Position numbers and translations under genes: made by a program. The notes under the pieces were generated by a model. The model saw only the letters and a program-made list of their open reading frames with translations, did not search any database and was not told the origin of the DNA. Below are positions 25,284 to 33,911 of a DNA stretch of 60,974 nucleotides, piece after piece. Position 1 is the stretch's first letter, and each line of letters starts with the position of its first letter. This DNA comes from Enterococcus sp. DIV0660C (GTDB lineage: Bacteria; Bacillota; Bacilli; Lactobacillales; Enterococcaceae): assembly GCF_017316125.1 (NCBI RefSeq), contig NZ_JAFLWA010000021.1, forward strand, positions 1-60,974. The letters are read 5' to 3'.

Positions 25284-26642
25284 ATGAGTGATTTAGATAA
25301 AAAAATAAAAGTTCATGCAAGTTATATAACTAAGGAATATGATCTAATCCAAAAAAAATCTGACAAATTAAAAAGCTTGTTTGGAACTAGCAAAGAAGAA
25401 ATTCCGCAGTTTTGGGCGCTTAAAGGTGTATCTTTTGATGTTTTTGCAGGAGAAGCTGTCGGCTTAATTGGTATAAATGGTTCCGGCAAATCAACTCTCT
25501 CTAACATTATCGGCGGAATAATTCCTCCAACTTCTGGAGAGCTAATAATTTCGGGTGAAACATCAATTGTGACAATAGGAGCTGGACTAAAAAATCCCTT
25601 GAGTGGAATAGAAAATATTCGCTTAAAGTGTACAATGTCTGGGATGAACAACAAGGAAATCAATGAAAATATTGAAGAGATTATAAATTTTGCTGACTTG
25701 GGAGATTTTATTTATCAACCTGTTAAAAGTTATTCAAGTGGTATGAAGTCCCGTTTGGGGTTTTCTATAGCTGTACATCAAAATCCTGATATTTTAATTA
25801 TTGATGAGGCTCTTTCTGTAGGAGATGATACTTTCTATCAAAAATGTGTTGATAAAATTTTAGATTTTAAAAAAGAAGGAAAGACTATTTTCTTTGTAAG
25901 TCATTCATTAGGTCAAGTAACAAAACTTTGTGACAAAACGATTTGGATGCATTATGGTGACCTAAAAGCATTCGGACCTACTAATGAAGTAATTGATGAA
26001 TATAAAAAATTTACAAAGTGGTTTAAGTCGTTATCTAAGGAAGAAAAAAAAGAATATCAAACAAAATATAAATCTGAGCAAAGTAGTTTTAGTTTAGAAA
26101 ATTTATATGATAAGGAAGTAACAAAAAAACAAGAATCAACTCTTTTACTGAGATCCGAGCGAAAGGACCTGCAAAGTAAATTACAACGCAACCAAGTTGG
26201 AGATAATATGAAAAACTCAACTAAGATAATTTTAGTGTGTTTAATTCTTTTAACATTATTATTTTCAGTAATTAGTTTTTCGGGAAAATCGTTGACATTT
26301 TTCTTAGAGAATCCCATTGTTTTTATTCAAAAGCATGTAACTAAGAGTAAAAAATCTCTAACAGAAAACAAAGTTAAGTCGAGTACTCAAAAACCTGTAA
26401 GTGAATCGACGACAGAAAAAGAAAAAAGCTCTACAGTTGAATCATCTGAAGTGTTTCAGTCCAGTAACGAAATGAAAAAATATACTGTTCTTCCAGGAGA
26501 TACATGGAGCCAAATTGCTTACACTAATAATATATCTGTCGAAGAACTATTGGAAGCAAATGACCGGCTAGAGACAGATTCTTTACACTCAGGAGAAGTA
26601 ATCAATATACCTGAAATATTTAATCAGAGTGGGGAGAATTAA
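25284..26642 (+). CDS. tagH: TagH/TarH teichoic acid export ATPase with C-terminal TM and LysM
   Basis: A 452-aa protein. Residues 1-245 are an ABC ATPase of the polysaccharide/teichoic acid export type: Walker [10 protein letters not shown] (63-71), signature YSSGMKSRL (150-158), Walker [12 protein letters not shown] (171-181), switch His in SHSLGQV. A charged linker follows, then one membrane segment (about 313-333), a Ser/Thr/Lys-rich stretch (355-395) and a LysM domain (399-444, [20 protein letters not shown] ending INIPE). TagH of Bacillus also has a C-terminal membrane segment, but a LysM at the end is notable. It should place a peptidoglycan-binding module outside the cell next to the exporter. 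It precedes tagG by two bases, the reverse of the usual tagGH order. Confidence 0.9.
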   Translation: MSDLDKKIKVHASYITKEYDLIQKKSDKLKSLFGTSKEEIPQFWALKGVSFDVFAGEAVGLIGINGSGKSTLSNIIGGIIPPTSGELIISGETSIVTIGAGLKNPLSGIENIRLKCTMSGMNNKEINENIEEIINFADLGDFIYQPVKSYSSGMKSRLGFSIAVHQNPDILIIDEALSVGDDTFYQKCVDKILDFKKEGKTIFFVSHSLGQVTKLCDKTIWMHYGDLKAFGPTNEVIDEYKKFTKWFKSLSKEEKKEYQTKYKSEQSSFSLENLYDKEVTKKQESTLLLRSERKDLQSKLQRNQVGDNMKNSTKIILVCLILLTLLFSVISFSGKSLTFFLENPIVFIQKHVTKSKKSLTENKVKSSTQKPVSESTTEKEKSSTVESSEVFQSSNEMKKYTVLPGDTWSQIAYTNNISVEELLEANDRLETDSLHSGEVINIPEIFNQSGEN

Positions 26643-26644
26643 TT

Positions 26645-27454
26645 ATGAAAGAAGTACAAATTATTATAAAAGAACAAATTAATAATTTACAAACTATTCT
26701 AAGAATGTCGCGATATGAAGAAAAAGCCACCTATCAGAATCATTACTTAGGACTTCTTTGGCAGTTTTTAAATCCTATTATCCAAATTGCAATTTACTAT
26801 TTAGTTTTTGGTTTGGGTCTTAATGGTGGTAGATCGGTATCTGGAATTCCGTTTATTTTATGGATGCTTCCAGGAATTACTACTTGGTTTTTCATGCAAT
26901 CAACAATTTTAAAATCCTCAAATAGTATCTATAAACAAGTAGGATTAGTTTCTAAAATGAAATTTCCGGTTAGTATATTGCCTTCAATTTCGATCACTAG
27001 CAATCTCATTTCGTATTTCTGGATGACAACTTTTGTAGTGATTCTCTTAATCATAGGCGGAATATTCCCTTCACTTTATTGGTTACAATATGTATATTAT
27101 TTGTTTTCAATGATTGTCTTTTTATTTGCATTTGGGTTGTTTAATGCAACTATCAGTACATTAATTAGAGATTATCACGTTATGCTACAGTCAACAATTA
27201 GACTATTTTTGTACATCTCAGGAGCAATTTGGAATTTTGATACGAAAAATTTACCTGAAGGATTGGTAAAAATTTTAAAATTGAATCCTATTTATTATTT
27301 AATTGACGGTTTTAGAGATACATTCTTATCAAGAGAGTGGTTTTGGAATAAAGGGACATATGGTTTAATATTCTGGTGTATCACACTTATCTTTTTGATT
27401 ATTGGATCGCACATCCATTTGAAATTTCGAGCAAAATTTGTTGACTATATTTAG
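26645..27454 (+). CDS. tagG: TagG/TarG teichoic acid export permease (ABC-2 type)
   Basis: A 269-aa ABC-2 permease with an amphipathic N-terminus and six hydrophobic segments. Family features include NHYLGLLWQFLNPIIQIAIYY at the start of the membrane region, GIPFILWMLPGITTWFF, KMKFPVSILPS and LNPIYYLIDGFRD near the end. It pairs with the ATPase two bases upstream to flip undecaprenyl-linked teichoic acid to the outer face. GGGGAG lies just before the ATG. Confidence 0.92.
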   Translation: MKEVQIIIKEQINNLQTILRMSRYEEKATYQNHYLGLLWQFLNPIIQIAIYYLVFGLGLNGGRSVSGIPFILWMLPGITTWFFMQSTILKSSNSIYKQVGLVSKMKFPVSILPSISITSNLISYFWMTTFVVILLIIGGIFPSLYWLQYVYYLFSMIVFLFAFGLFNATISTLIRDYHVMLQSTIRLFLYISGAIWNFDTKNLPEGLVKILKLNPIYYLIDGFRDTFLSREWFWNKGTYGLIFWCITLIFLIIGSHIHLKFRAKFVDYI

Positions 27455-27466
27455 GAGGAAATTTAG

Positions 27467-28120
27467 ATGGGGACTTTACTAATTATTGATGATAATCAAA
27501 ATAGTACTTTTTATTATTATTGTTCGACTGGTAAAAAATATATTTTAATGCGATTTCTTCCAGAAACAGTCACAGAAAATAAAGTATACTTGAGTGAACA
27601 GTTTACTTTACTTGATAAATCAGAGTTCATGCTATGGTTTGCGAAAGAGTTCAATTTACCAGTGAAAAATTATATTGTTGTTACCAAAGAAAACCTGTTA
27701 AAAATCATTATGGAAGAATTATCGCAAAATGGAGTAATTACTATCTCAAATCCTTCTGAATTTAGTCAAGAGGGAGTTGATTTTAAACGTGGTAAGCAGA
27801 AAGTAACATTTGAAGAGTTAGAAATATTTTTTACATGTTATCCGGATAGTTCTGAACGTTTTACTGTTTTTTCAAGACAAGAGCACGTGATACGCTTATA
27901 TAAGCAAAAAATTCTGGAAAAAAAGAACCCCATTTCGTTAGTCAAAAAATTTAATCAGTTAAAAAAGTCCATAGATACGAATCTAACTCTTACTGGAGTT
28001 ACGCGAGAAGTAGGAGAGTTATTTAAAGTTGGCGGGAAGGGATTAACGAAATTGAACCTTCCAAGAAATAATTTTTCTGAAACAAAAGCAGAAATATTAC
28101 GACTTATGACTGAACAATAA
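27467..28120 (+). CDS. putative cytoplasmic degenerate LCP-like protein (pseudo-ligase)
   Basis: A 217-aa protein with no signal peptide or membrane segment, immediately after tagG with GGAGG upstream. It lines up by eye with LytR-CpsA-Psr domains. LLIIDDNQNS matches the first strand (LLLGVDTGD in the true LCP at 33.9 kb). LPVKNYIVVTKENLLKII matches the IPIDHYAEINMKG segment, and GVITISNPSEF...FKRGKQKVT matches GGVDVNN...FPIGKQTLN. SRQEHVIRLYKQKILEK matches RQDRQRQVISGIINK. Conserved catalytic pieces are lost: the PRD of SIPRDT is PET here, and the RxxR is reduced to one Arg. If correct, it cannot act as an external ligase and may regulate or scaffold. This assignment is my own alignment and needs a profile search. 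Confidence 0.5.
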   Translation: MGTLLIIDDNQNSTFYYYCSTGKKYILMRFLPETVTENKVYLSEQFTLLDKSEFMLWFAKEFNLPVKNYIVVTKENLLKIIMEELSQNGVITISNPSEFSQEGVDFKRGKQKVTFEELEIFFTCYPDSSERFTVFSRQEHVIRLYKQKILEKKNPISLVKKFNQLKKSIDTNLTLTGVTREVGELFKVGGKGLTKLNLPRNNFSETKAEILRLMTEQ

Positions 28121-28148
28121 AAAATCATATTAAAAAAGGGGCATAGTT

Positions 28149-28763
28149 ATGACTAAAAGAACTAAAAAAGAAAAATCCAAAGGGTGGATCATTGCTGGTA
28201 TTGTGTTAATATTGATAGTACTAGTTGGTGGTGGTGGTTTATGGTATTACCAAAATATTCATTCTAAACTATCACCAGTGGCTGATTTTTCAACTGTTAG
28301 TGGGAAATTTTATCTTTCAGAAGGAAATTATCGTGGAGAAGAATTAGCAACGTTTGATCATGTGAAGTGGGAAAAAACTGCTAAAAAATTAAGTTTCTCA
28401 CCGATTGATCAGTCAAATATATTTATAGGAACATACACAGATAATAAATTATTTACTGGACGTATCATGGCTACAATTAAGCAAAAAGATAATTATCTAG
28501 GTTTGAAACAAGAAAGCTTCATTGTTTCTGATGAGTATTATAATTCAAAGGTGAAAAAAGAAGACCAAGCCTCTTTTGAAAAATTAGATAATAAAAATAT
28601 TCCGGATTTGGTCAACAGCAAAGATACTTATTATATTTCAAAAACATTCCATATTAATTCGGAAATCAAGAGTTATAAATTCTACCTGAAAGGTAAGGAA
28701 TTGATTCGTGAGAATGCTCCTGACAATGATTCTTACTATTACATGAAATATGAGCAACAGTAA
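28149..28763 (+). CDS. membrane-anchored hypothetical protein of the WTA operon
   Basis: A 204-aa protein that I do not recognise. It has a basic N-terminus, one transmembrane helix (about residues 13-34, ending in a Gly run) and an extracellular domain of ~165 residues rich in Lys, Tyr, Ser and Asp, with no Cys and no known motif (FSTVSGKFYLSEGNYRGEEL at its start). AAAAAGGGG is upstream of the ATG. It lies 28 nt after the LCP-like gene and 63 nt before gpsA, so it is very likely part of the same transcript. A role in export or attachment of the polymer is possible but only by position. Confidence 0.7.
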   Translation: MTKRTKKEKSKGWIIAGIVLILIVLVGGGGLWYYQNIHSKLSPVADFSTVSGKFYLSEGNYRGEELATFDHVKWEKTAKKLSFSPIDQSNIFIGTYTDNKLFTGRIMATIKQKDNYLGLKQESFIVSDEYYNSKVKKEDQASFEKLDNKNIPDLVNSKDTYYISKTFHINSEIKSYKFYLKGKELIRENAPDNDSYYYMKYEQQ

Positions 28764-28826
28764 GGTAAAATGTTAATATTTTGGATTAAGTAATTTTCAG
28801 ATTCACAATTGAAAGGAAGAAATTTA

Positions 28827-29837
28827 ATGAAAAAAATCGCAGTTTTAGGTCCAGGTTCTTGGGGGACTGCCTTAGCACAAACCTTAGCAGAAAATGGGCA
28901 TGATGTTCGAATTTGGGGAAATGTTCCTGAACAAATTGATGAGATCAATGAATATCATACCAATAAACATTTTTTGCCAGATTTGCAAATTCCTGAATCA
29001 ATTGTAGGATATAAAGAATTAGCGGAAGCTGTTGATGGTGTTGATGCTGTATTATTCGTTGTCCCAACAAAAGCTATTCGTTCAGTTGCGCAAGAATTGC
29101 TAGAAAAAATGAATACAAAACCAATCATCATTCATGCAAGTAAGGGATTAGAACAAGGCACACACAAACGCATTTCAGAAGTGATTGCAGAAGAACTTCC
29201 AGAAGAAAAACGCCAAGCAATCGTTGTTCTTTCTGGTCCAAGTCATGCAGAAGAAGTTGCCGTTCACGACATCACGACGATTACGGCTGCAAGTATTGAT
29301 CAAAATGCAGCAGAATTTGTTCAAGATTTATTTATGAATGATTATTTCCGAATCTATACAAATAACGATGTAATTGGCGTGGAAACAGGTGCTGCATTAA
29401 AAAATATTATTGCAATCGGCGCTGGCGCTATTCATGGACTAGGATTTGGTGATGACGCAAAAGCGGCTATCATGACTCGAGGTTTAGCTGAAATCAGTCG
29501 TCTAGGGGTGGCTATGGGTGCTAACCCACTGACATTTATTGGATTAAGCGGTGTGGGCGATTTGATTGTTACGTGTACGAGTGTTCATTCTCGTAATTGG
29601 CGTGCAGGAAACTTATTGGGTCAAGGACATAAATTGGCTGAGGTTCTAGAAAATATGGGGATGGTTGTTGAAGGTGTTTCAACGACAAAAGCCGCTGTTG
29701 AACTAGCTAAGCAATTAAATGTGGAGATGCCAATCACTGAGACCATCTATAGTGTGTTATATGAAGATAAAGATATCAAGCAAGCTGCAAAAGATATCAT
29801 GTTGCGTGATGGCAAGACGGAAAATGAATTTATGTAA
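28827..29837 (+). CDS. gpsA: NAD(P)H-dependent glycerol-3-phosphate dehydrogenase
   Basis: A 336-aa enzyme making sn-glycerol-3-phosphate from dihydroxyacetone phosphate, for phospholipids and for TagD. The Rossmann motif is [12 protein letters not shown] (residues 5-16). Other signatures are [34 protein letters not shown] (catalytic Lys), [11 protein letters not shown] and [19 protein letters not shown] precedes the ATG; an in-frame TTG 18 nt upstream overlaps the RBS. It closes the WTA operon, which makes sense as precursor supply. A strong terminator follows. Confidence 0.96.
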   Translation: MKKIAVLGPGSWGTALAQTLAENGHDVRIWGNVPEQIDEINEYHTNKHFLPDLQIPESIVGYKELAEAVDGVDAVLFVVPTKAIRSVAQELLEKMNTKPIIIHASKGLEQGTHKRISEVIAEELPEEKRQAIVVLSGPSHAEEVAVHDITTITAASIDQNAAEFVQDLFMNDYFRIYTNNDVIGVETGAALKNIIAIGAGAIHGLGFGDDAKAAIMTRGLAEISRLGVAMGANPLTFIGLSGVGDLIVTCTSVHSRNWRAGNLLGQGHKLAEVLENMGMVVEGVSTTKAAVELAKQLNVEMPITETIYSVLYEDKDIKQAAKDIMLRDGKTENEFM

Positions 29838-29842
29838 ATATT

Positions 29843-29884
29843 AAAAAGTAGAACAAAACGGTAATCGTTTTGTTCTACTTTTTT
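29843..29884 (+). terminator. terminator of the WTA operon
   Basis: AAAAGTAGAACAAAACG and CGTTTTGTTCTACTTTTTT form a perfect 17-bp stem around GTAAT, with a T-run. Confidence 0.92.
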
Positions 29885-29928
29885 GTGGAGCATAAAACAG
29901 AAAGAAAGTAGGTTTCCTATTTTACCTC

Positions 29929-29937
29929 TGCTATAAT
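29929..29937 (+). promoter_or_regulatory. extended -10 promoter for galU
   Basis: TGCTATAAT is an extended -10 element with no good -35, located 58 nt before galU and after the WTA operon terminator. Confidence 0.5.
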
Positions 29938-29994
29938 AGTTCAATGAGTAATATTATTTTAAATGAATGATTGTGAGAAAGGAACGAACAGATC

Positions 29995-30870
29995 ATGACA
30001 AAAGTTAGAAAAGCTGTGATTCCAGCAGCAGGATTGGGGACACGTTTTTTACCTGCAACAAAAGCAATGGCAAAGGAAATGTTACCAATTGTTGACAAGC
30101 CAACGATTCAATTTATTGTTGAAGAGGCTTTGGCTTCAGGAATCGAAGATATTTTAATTGTTACAGGAAAAGCAAAACGACCAATTGAAGACCATTTTGA
30201 TTCAAATGTTGAATTGGAAACAAACTTACGTGAAAAAGAAAAAAATGAATTATTGAAATTAGTGGAAGAAACGACTAACGTCAATTTACACTTTATTCGT
30301 CAATCTCATCCAAAAGGGTTAGGGCATGCCGTGTTACAGGCAAAAGCTTTCGTAGGAGATGAACCTTTTATTGTGATGCTGGGTGATGATTTGATGGTGG
30401 ATGACATTCCTTTGACAAAACAATTGATGAACGATTACGAGCAAACAACCTCTTCGACAATTGCTGTTATGAGTGTTCCGCATGAAGATACGTCGAAATA
30501 TGGCATTATCAATCCTGGTGAATTAGTTTCAGATGACGTTTATAGTGTGAAAAATTTTGTAGAGAAACCAGATCCAACTGACGCACCAAGTGATCTGGCT
30601 ATTATTGGCCGTTATTTGTTAAATCCAGAAATCTTTACTATTTTGGAAACACAAAAACCTGGTGCGGGAAATGAAATTCAGCTAACTGATGCGATTGATG
30701 AACTGAATAAAAGTCAACGTGTATTTGCACATGAATTTAAAGGAACACGCTATGATGTTGGCGATAAGTTTGGTTACATGAAGACGAGTATCGAGTATGG
30801 ATTGCAACATCCAGAAATTGGTGAAACATTAAGAGAATATCTGATTGAACTAGGAAAAAAATTAAATTAA
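29995..30870 (+). CDS. galU: UTP-glucose-1-phosphate uridylyltransferase
   Basis: A 291-aa nucleotidyltransferase that forms UDP-glucose. Signatures: [21 protein letters not shown] at the N-terminus with the nucleotide-binding Gly-rich loop and Arg/Lys, [39 protein letters not shown] and the C-terminal [20 protein letters not shown] precedes the ATG. It has its own extended -10 promoter and a terminator, so it is a separate unit although adjacent to the WTA operon. UDP-glucose could feed teichoic or lipoteichoic acid glucosylation; that is inference. Confidence 0.96.
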   Translation: MTKVRKAVIPAAGLGTRFLPATKAMAKEMLPIVDKPTIQFIVEEALASGIEDILIVTGKAKRPIEDHFDSNVELETNLREKEKNELLKLVEETTNVNLHFIRQSHPKGLGHAVLQAKAFVGDEPFIVMLGDDLMVDDIPLTKQLMNDYEQTTSSTIAVMSVPHEDTSKYGIINPGELVSDDVYSVKNFVEKPDPTDAPSDLAIIGRYLLNPEIFTILETQKPGAGNEIQLTDAIDELNKSQRVFAHEFKGTRYDVGDKFGYMKTSIEYGLQHPEIGETLREYLIELGKKLN

Positions 30871-30889
30871 TTGATCTTGTAATGATTTG

Positions 30890-30926
30890 AAGTAGAGACT
30901 AAGTCATTTTGGGCTCTACTTTTTTG
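30890..30926 (+). terminator. terminator after galU
   Basis: AAGTAGAG pairs with CTCTACTT across a ~17-nt loop, followed by a T-run. Confidence 0.75.
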
Positions 30927-31071
30927 TGTTTAGATGAATTGCTTAAGTGCTTTCTGATAATTTATCCTTATTTATTGGATGTCAACATGTCGTTGACATC
31001 CTCTTTCTATTTGACACTTGCGTGGTTTACTATAAAATAAATAGAGTGCATAATTTTGTTGCTAAAAACAA

Positions 31072-31698
31072 GTGGAGGGAAGTGTCAGCGGCTTAGAATT
31101 TCAATGGCCGATTGAGATGACTAAACAAGATAAAGATTTAAAAAAAGCTGCTAGAATACAGTTGCTTGAACTCTTGAATGAAAATCCTGACTGGTATCAT
31201 TCTCAAAAGGAAACACCTCAAAGAGTGAAACAGTTAGCCACACTTTTAGTAGATAAGCAGAAAATACCAAAACATAGTACAAAAAAAGAGACGGTAATCA
31301 ATCCTCGCTATTTTTTATTACTTCATTTTTTGGGTTTTAACAATAAAGAAGTACAAGAGATATTATTTCCAACGAAACAAAGTTATATTTTGTGGAAAGA
31401 GGAATATGGATATGATAAATTAAGGAGTTCAGCCATCGTGAAAAAGAAACAGCTATTGATTCAGACTTTGGCTGACCAATGGCGTATATATGATCTCATA
31501 GAAGACTCGGTACAGACTATCAGCGATTTTTGGCGAGAACAAAGGGCATTGGTTCAAGCTGGGCATAAAGCTGTGGATGGTTTGAATGAACAAGAAATCG
31601 ATGAAATTTTAGGTTTTTATGAAGTGCTAGATACTATTACTGATTTCTCTCGCGTCCAAAAGCAGCTAATATTAGAAAAAAAGAATCGATTCGTTTAA
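31072..31698 (+). CDS. hypothetical protein, start uncertain
   Basis: Up to 208 aa, soluble, helical and charged; no family recognised. The open frame is clear from about 31117 onward. The region holds LKKAARIQLLELLNENPDWY and YFLLLHFLGFNNKEVQEILF, which look like packed helices, perhaps a DNA-binding fold at FNNKEVQEIL; this is only a guess. The start is odd: a strong GGAGGG (31074-31079) has no in-frame start codon at the right distance. Candidates are GTG 31072, with no RBS, or ATG 31117, with a weak one. A four-codon reading frame (GTG TCA GCG GCT TAG) starts just after the GGAGGG in another frame. Confidence 0.55.
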   Translation: MEGSVSGLEFQWPIEMTKQDKDLKKAARIQLLELLNENPDWYHSQKETPQRVKQLATLLVDKQKIPKHSTKKETVINPRYFLLLHFLGFNNKEVQEILFPTKQSYILWKEEYGYDKLRSSAIVKKKQLLIQTLADQWRIYDLIEDSVQTISDFWREQRALVQAGHKAVDGLNEQEIDEILGFYEVLDTITDFSRVQKQLILEKKNRFV

Positions 31699-31858
31699 GT
31701 CTTGAACCGATTGTATACCTAAAAGAAGCTTTAATTTTTACTTAAGTGTACAAAAATAGCATAAGATAAAAGAAGAAAAATCAACATTTTTTTTGAATTA
31801 GTAGTAAAATGATGAAGAGTTTTTGTCAAACGGAATTTAAATAGAAGGTGTGGATTTC

Positions 31859-32203
31859 ATGGAAAAACTAATAGCAATTGCTCAATCATTGCTTGATGGA
31901 TTGAAGTGGTTACTGGAAGGAAGCAATTGGTTAATCTTATTACCTTTCATTTGTGTCAGTTTTTATGTCATGTATCAGATGGTAAAGCGCAAAGAAAAAG
32001 GATTGATTTTAATTTGGTATTTAGCAACGATTGCGATTGGCAGTTTGATGTTACAAATTGCAGTTGATGCACAAACCGCATTAATTTTTGCAGCTGTATT
32101 GATAGGGTTGTATGTGGTGATTTATATTCGCTATTTGGGTCATCGAATGCACTTGATCAAAAAAGGAAAGCATGCGGCTCCGTATCGTTCAGTAAAAGAA
32201 TAA
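31859..32203 (+). CDS. small membrane protein, hypothetical
   Basis: A 114-aa integral membrane protein with three hydrophobic segments (about residues 22-42, 52-70 and 73-93), a basic loop (VKRKEKG) and a basic C-terminal tail (LGHRMHLIKKGKHAA). AAGGTG lies 8 nt before the ATG; an in-frame GTG nine bases upstream is part of that RBS. Function unknown. It is monocistronic and followed by a large double hairpin. Confidence 0.7.
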   Translation: MEKLIAIAQSLLDGLKWLLEGSNWLILLPFICVSFYVMYQMVKRKEKGLILIWYLATIAIGSLMLQIAVDAQTALIFAAVLIGLYVVIYIRYLGHRMHLIKKGKHAAPYRSVKE

Positions 32204-32280
32204 AAAAGAGGCTGGATAGCTGTAGTCAACCAAAAATCAGGATTTTTGGTTGAAATACAAGATTCCAGCCTTTTTCTTAG
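32204..32280 (+). terminator. nested-hairpin terminator
   Basis: The outer stem AAAGAGGCTGGAT/ATTCCAGCCTTTTT encloses an inner perfect stem CAACCAAAAATC/GATTTTTGGTTG. A T-rich tail follows. Confidence 0.85.
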
Positions 32281-32460
32281 AATTTTATTTGAGAATATAT
32301 GTGTACAAAATTTATTTAATTAAATTTTGACTGCTTGTTATTTGAAAAAACGTTATGATAAGTTGTTTAGAATAGCTAAGAAGTGGGGAAAGTTAGAATA
32401 TAATAACAAGATTATAATTATGAAAAGATGTCGTACTCTTGTTTTTTGATGATTCACCTC

Positions 32461-32735
32461 TTGCACTCAGCAAATAGTTTCCTTACAATGAGAACAGATA
32501 GAAACAGCTGAATAAAAAAAGGCTCCCTGTTTCTTAGTTGGCGCTAAGAAACAGGGAATGACTTGTCAGTACGCGCTGACCAATCATTTTGCCATAGTCA
32601 ATGCAGTGCATCGACCTTTTTATTGTACCTAATCTAAGGTGAAATTTCTACCCCTATGTAGATTTTTATGAAGGTTGCACGCTTGTTTATTTGCTATGTC
32701 AAGGTATTGGGCTAGACGCTCAATACCTTTTTTTG
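32461..32735 (+). ncRNA. candidate sense RNA of an antisense pair (~240 nt)
   Basis: A near-consensus promoter (TTGCAC, 17 nt, TACAAT at 32484-32489) predicts a start near 32496. The transcript would run to a hairpin terminator at 32701-32734 (AAGGTATTG/CAATACCTT plus seven Ts). It contains a 14-bp hairpin (32524-32557), a possible 24-codon frame at 32558-32632 whose weak SD lies in that hairpin, and a 15-codon frame at 32668-32715. No homology recognised. The rest of 32281-32842 holds no gene that I can see. Confidence 0.4.
32514..32615 (-). ncRNA. candidate ~100-nt antisense RNA
   Basis: On the minus strand TAGAAA-17 nt-TACAAT (32650-32622) predicts a start near 32615. A perfect 14-bp hairpin (arms 32557-32544 and 32537-32524, loop CGCCAA), followed by GCC and seven Ts, ends it at about 32514. 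It lies entirely inside the predicted plus-strand transcript. No protein frame seen; function unknown. Confidence 0.45.
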
Positions 32736-32842
32736 TTGGGGAAAAATAACGACGAGTACAAAGTAAGTTGGCAACTGCCGTTTTGTTGTTTTCACTTTAT
32801 TAGGCAGCTGTTTCTATTGATTTTGATTCGTGGGGGAGACTT

Positions 32843-33460
32843 ATGAGTTTACGTTATTTTGATTATTATCAACAGCTGGAAGAAAAACTACGTGTAGAAG
32901 AACCATTAATGATTCAAGCAGGAACTTGGATTGCTCAGCGAATAGCTGCCGGAGGTCGGTTACAGATTTTCGCTAGCCGAACGTTAAGCGGTGTGGCTTT
33001 TGAATTTTGGGAACAGCTTCCAGATATCGTCCCAGGGAAATTGATCAAAAATCCAGCTGATGGTATTTACGAGAGATTAGAGGGAACCGGTCAAGCAATT
33101 ATTGAACAGATAGAGACAAACCCTCAAGATATTTTTTTACTGTTATCAAATGAAGGACGTAACCCGGCTATTATTGAACTCGCGCAGTGGATCAAAGAGC
33201 ATGAGTATCCAGTAATCATCGTGACGGGTTTTGATTTATCTAGAAGTATAAAATCGCAGCATAGTAGTGGATTACGATTATTTGAAATTGCAGATTTGGT
33301 TTTAGATAATCATGCAAAATTGCATGACGCGGTATTGACTATACCTGAATTGGATCCATCAATTTGTGGAACAGCCTCTGTTTCTACCATGTTTTTACTT
33401 CAGCAAATGCTCTATTTTATTGCTCAGTTTTTACTTAAAAAAGAGGTGTCTTCTGATTAA
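32843..33460 (+). CDS. SIS-domain protein (UPF0309-like)
   Basis: A 205-aa single SIS (sugar isomerase) domain protein. The N-terminal helix MSLRYFDYYQQLEEKL is followed by strand-helix units GRLQIFASRTLSGVAFEFW, DIFLLLSNEGRNPAIIELAQWIKE and YPVIIVTGFDLSRSI. SIS domains bind phosphosugars, for example N-acetylmuramate or glucosamine phosphates, so an enzyme or regulator of sugar metabolism is likely. The usual SIS Ser/Thr-rich loop is SNEGRNP here. GGGGGAG lies nine bases before the ATG. Monocistronic by spacing. Confidence 0.75.
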   Translation: MSLRYFDYYQQLEEKLRVEEPLMIQAGTWIAQRIAAGGRLQIFASRTLSGVAFEFWEQLPDIVPGKLIKNPADGIYERLEGTGQAIIEQIETNPQDIFLLLSNEGRNPAIIELAQWIKEHEYPVIIVTGFDLSRSIKSQHSSGLRLFEIADLVLDNHAKLHDAVLTIPELDPSICGTASVSTMFLLQQMLYFIAQFLLKKEVSSD

Positions 33461-33478
33461 AGGCCACTATTCAGAGAG

Positions 33479-33692
33479 TTTTCCACAGTAATCAACTGTA
33501 TAAAAGAAAAAAAGCTTGTGTTCCACAGCTACAGAAACAGTTTTATGAAAAGAAAACGATTTTCTTAGTCGATAATTATTGATGAATAATGGCTTGATAG
33601 TTATTTTTAATGATTTAATAGTTTTTCATAATAGTATTTATTTCTATTTTGTTAGTTATTTATATAGGTGTTTCACGAAGGGGTGTGGATAA
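33479..33692. promoter_or_regulatory. group of DnaA-box-like 9-mers
   Basis: One perfect DnaA box (TTATCCACA, reverse strand at 33684-33692) and two near matches (TTTTCCACA at 33479-33487 and TGTTCCACA at 33519-33527) lie in 215 nt of AT-rich intergenic DNA. No dnaA or dnaN gene is near, so this is not oriC. It may be a DnaA-titration or regulatory cluster. Otherwise 33461-33911 shows only AT-rich leader sequence, with GTTATCT repeats at 33831 and 33862 ahead of the LCP gene. Confidence 0.4.
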
Positions 33693-33911
33693 CAGTCGCC
33701 CCAATTATTGATGGAGAGAAATGATTAGGTGAAAGAAATATCAATAAAAAATTAACTCATTTTTACAGACTTTAAAGCAAACCTTTAATTGTTTGAAATC
33801 TCATTGAAAAGTTAGAATCATTTTGGTATCGTTATCTAAGAAAGATAAACGAGATCAACTTGTTATCTTAATAACTGTTGAGAAAAATTAAAGGATAAGT
33901 GGGAAAAAAAG

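Noticed and set aside
32558-32632. 24-codon frame as an Fst-type toxin
   Set aside because: The peptide (MTCQYALTNHF...) is not hydrophobic and has no Pro-x-x-x-Gly pattern; kept only as a possible small frame in the sense RNA.
33461-33700. Replication origin
   Set aside because: Three DnaA-like boxes but no dnaA/dnaN, rpmH or gidA neighbours and no DNA-unwinding repeat pattern that I could confirm.
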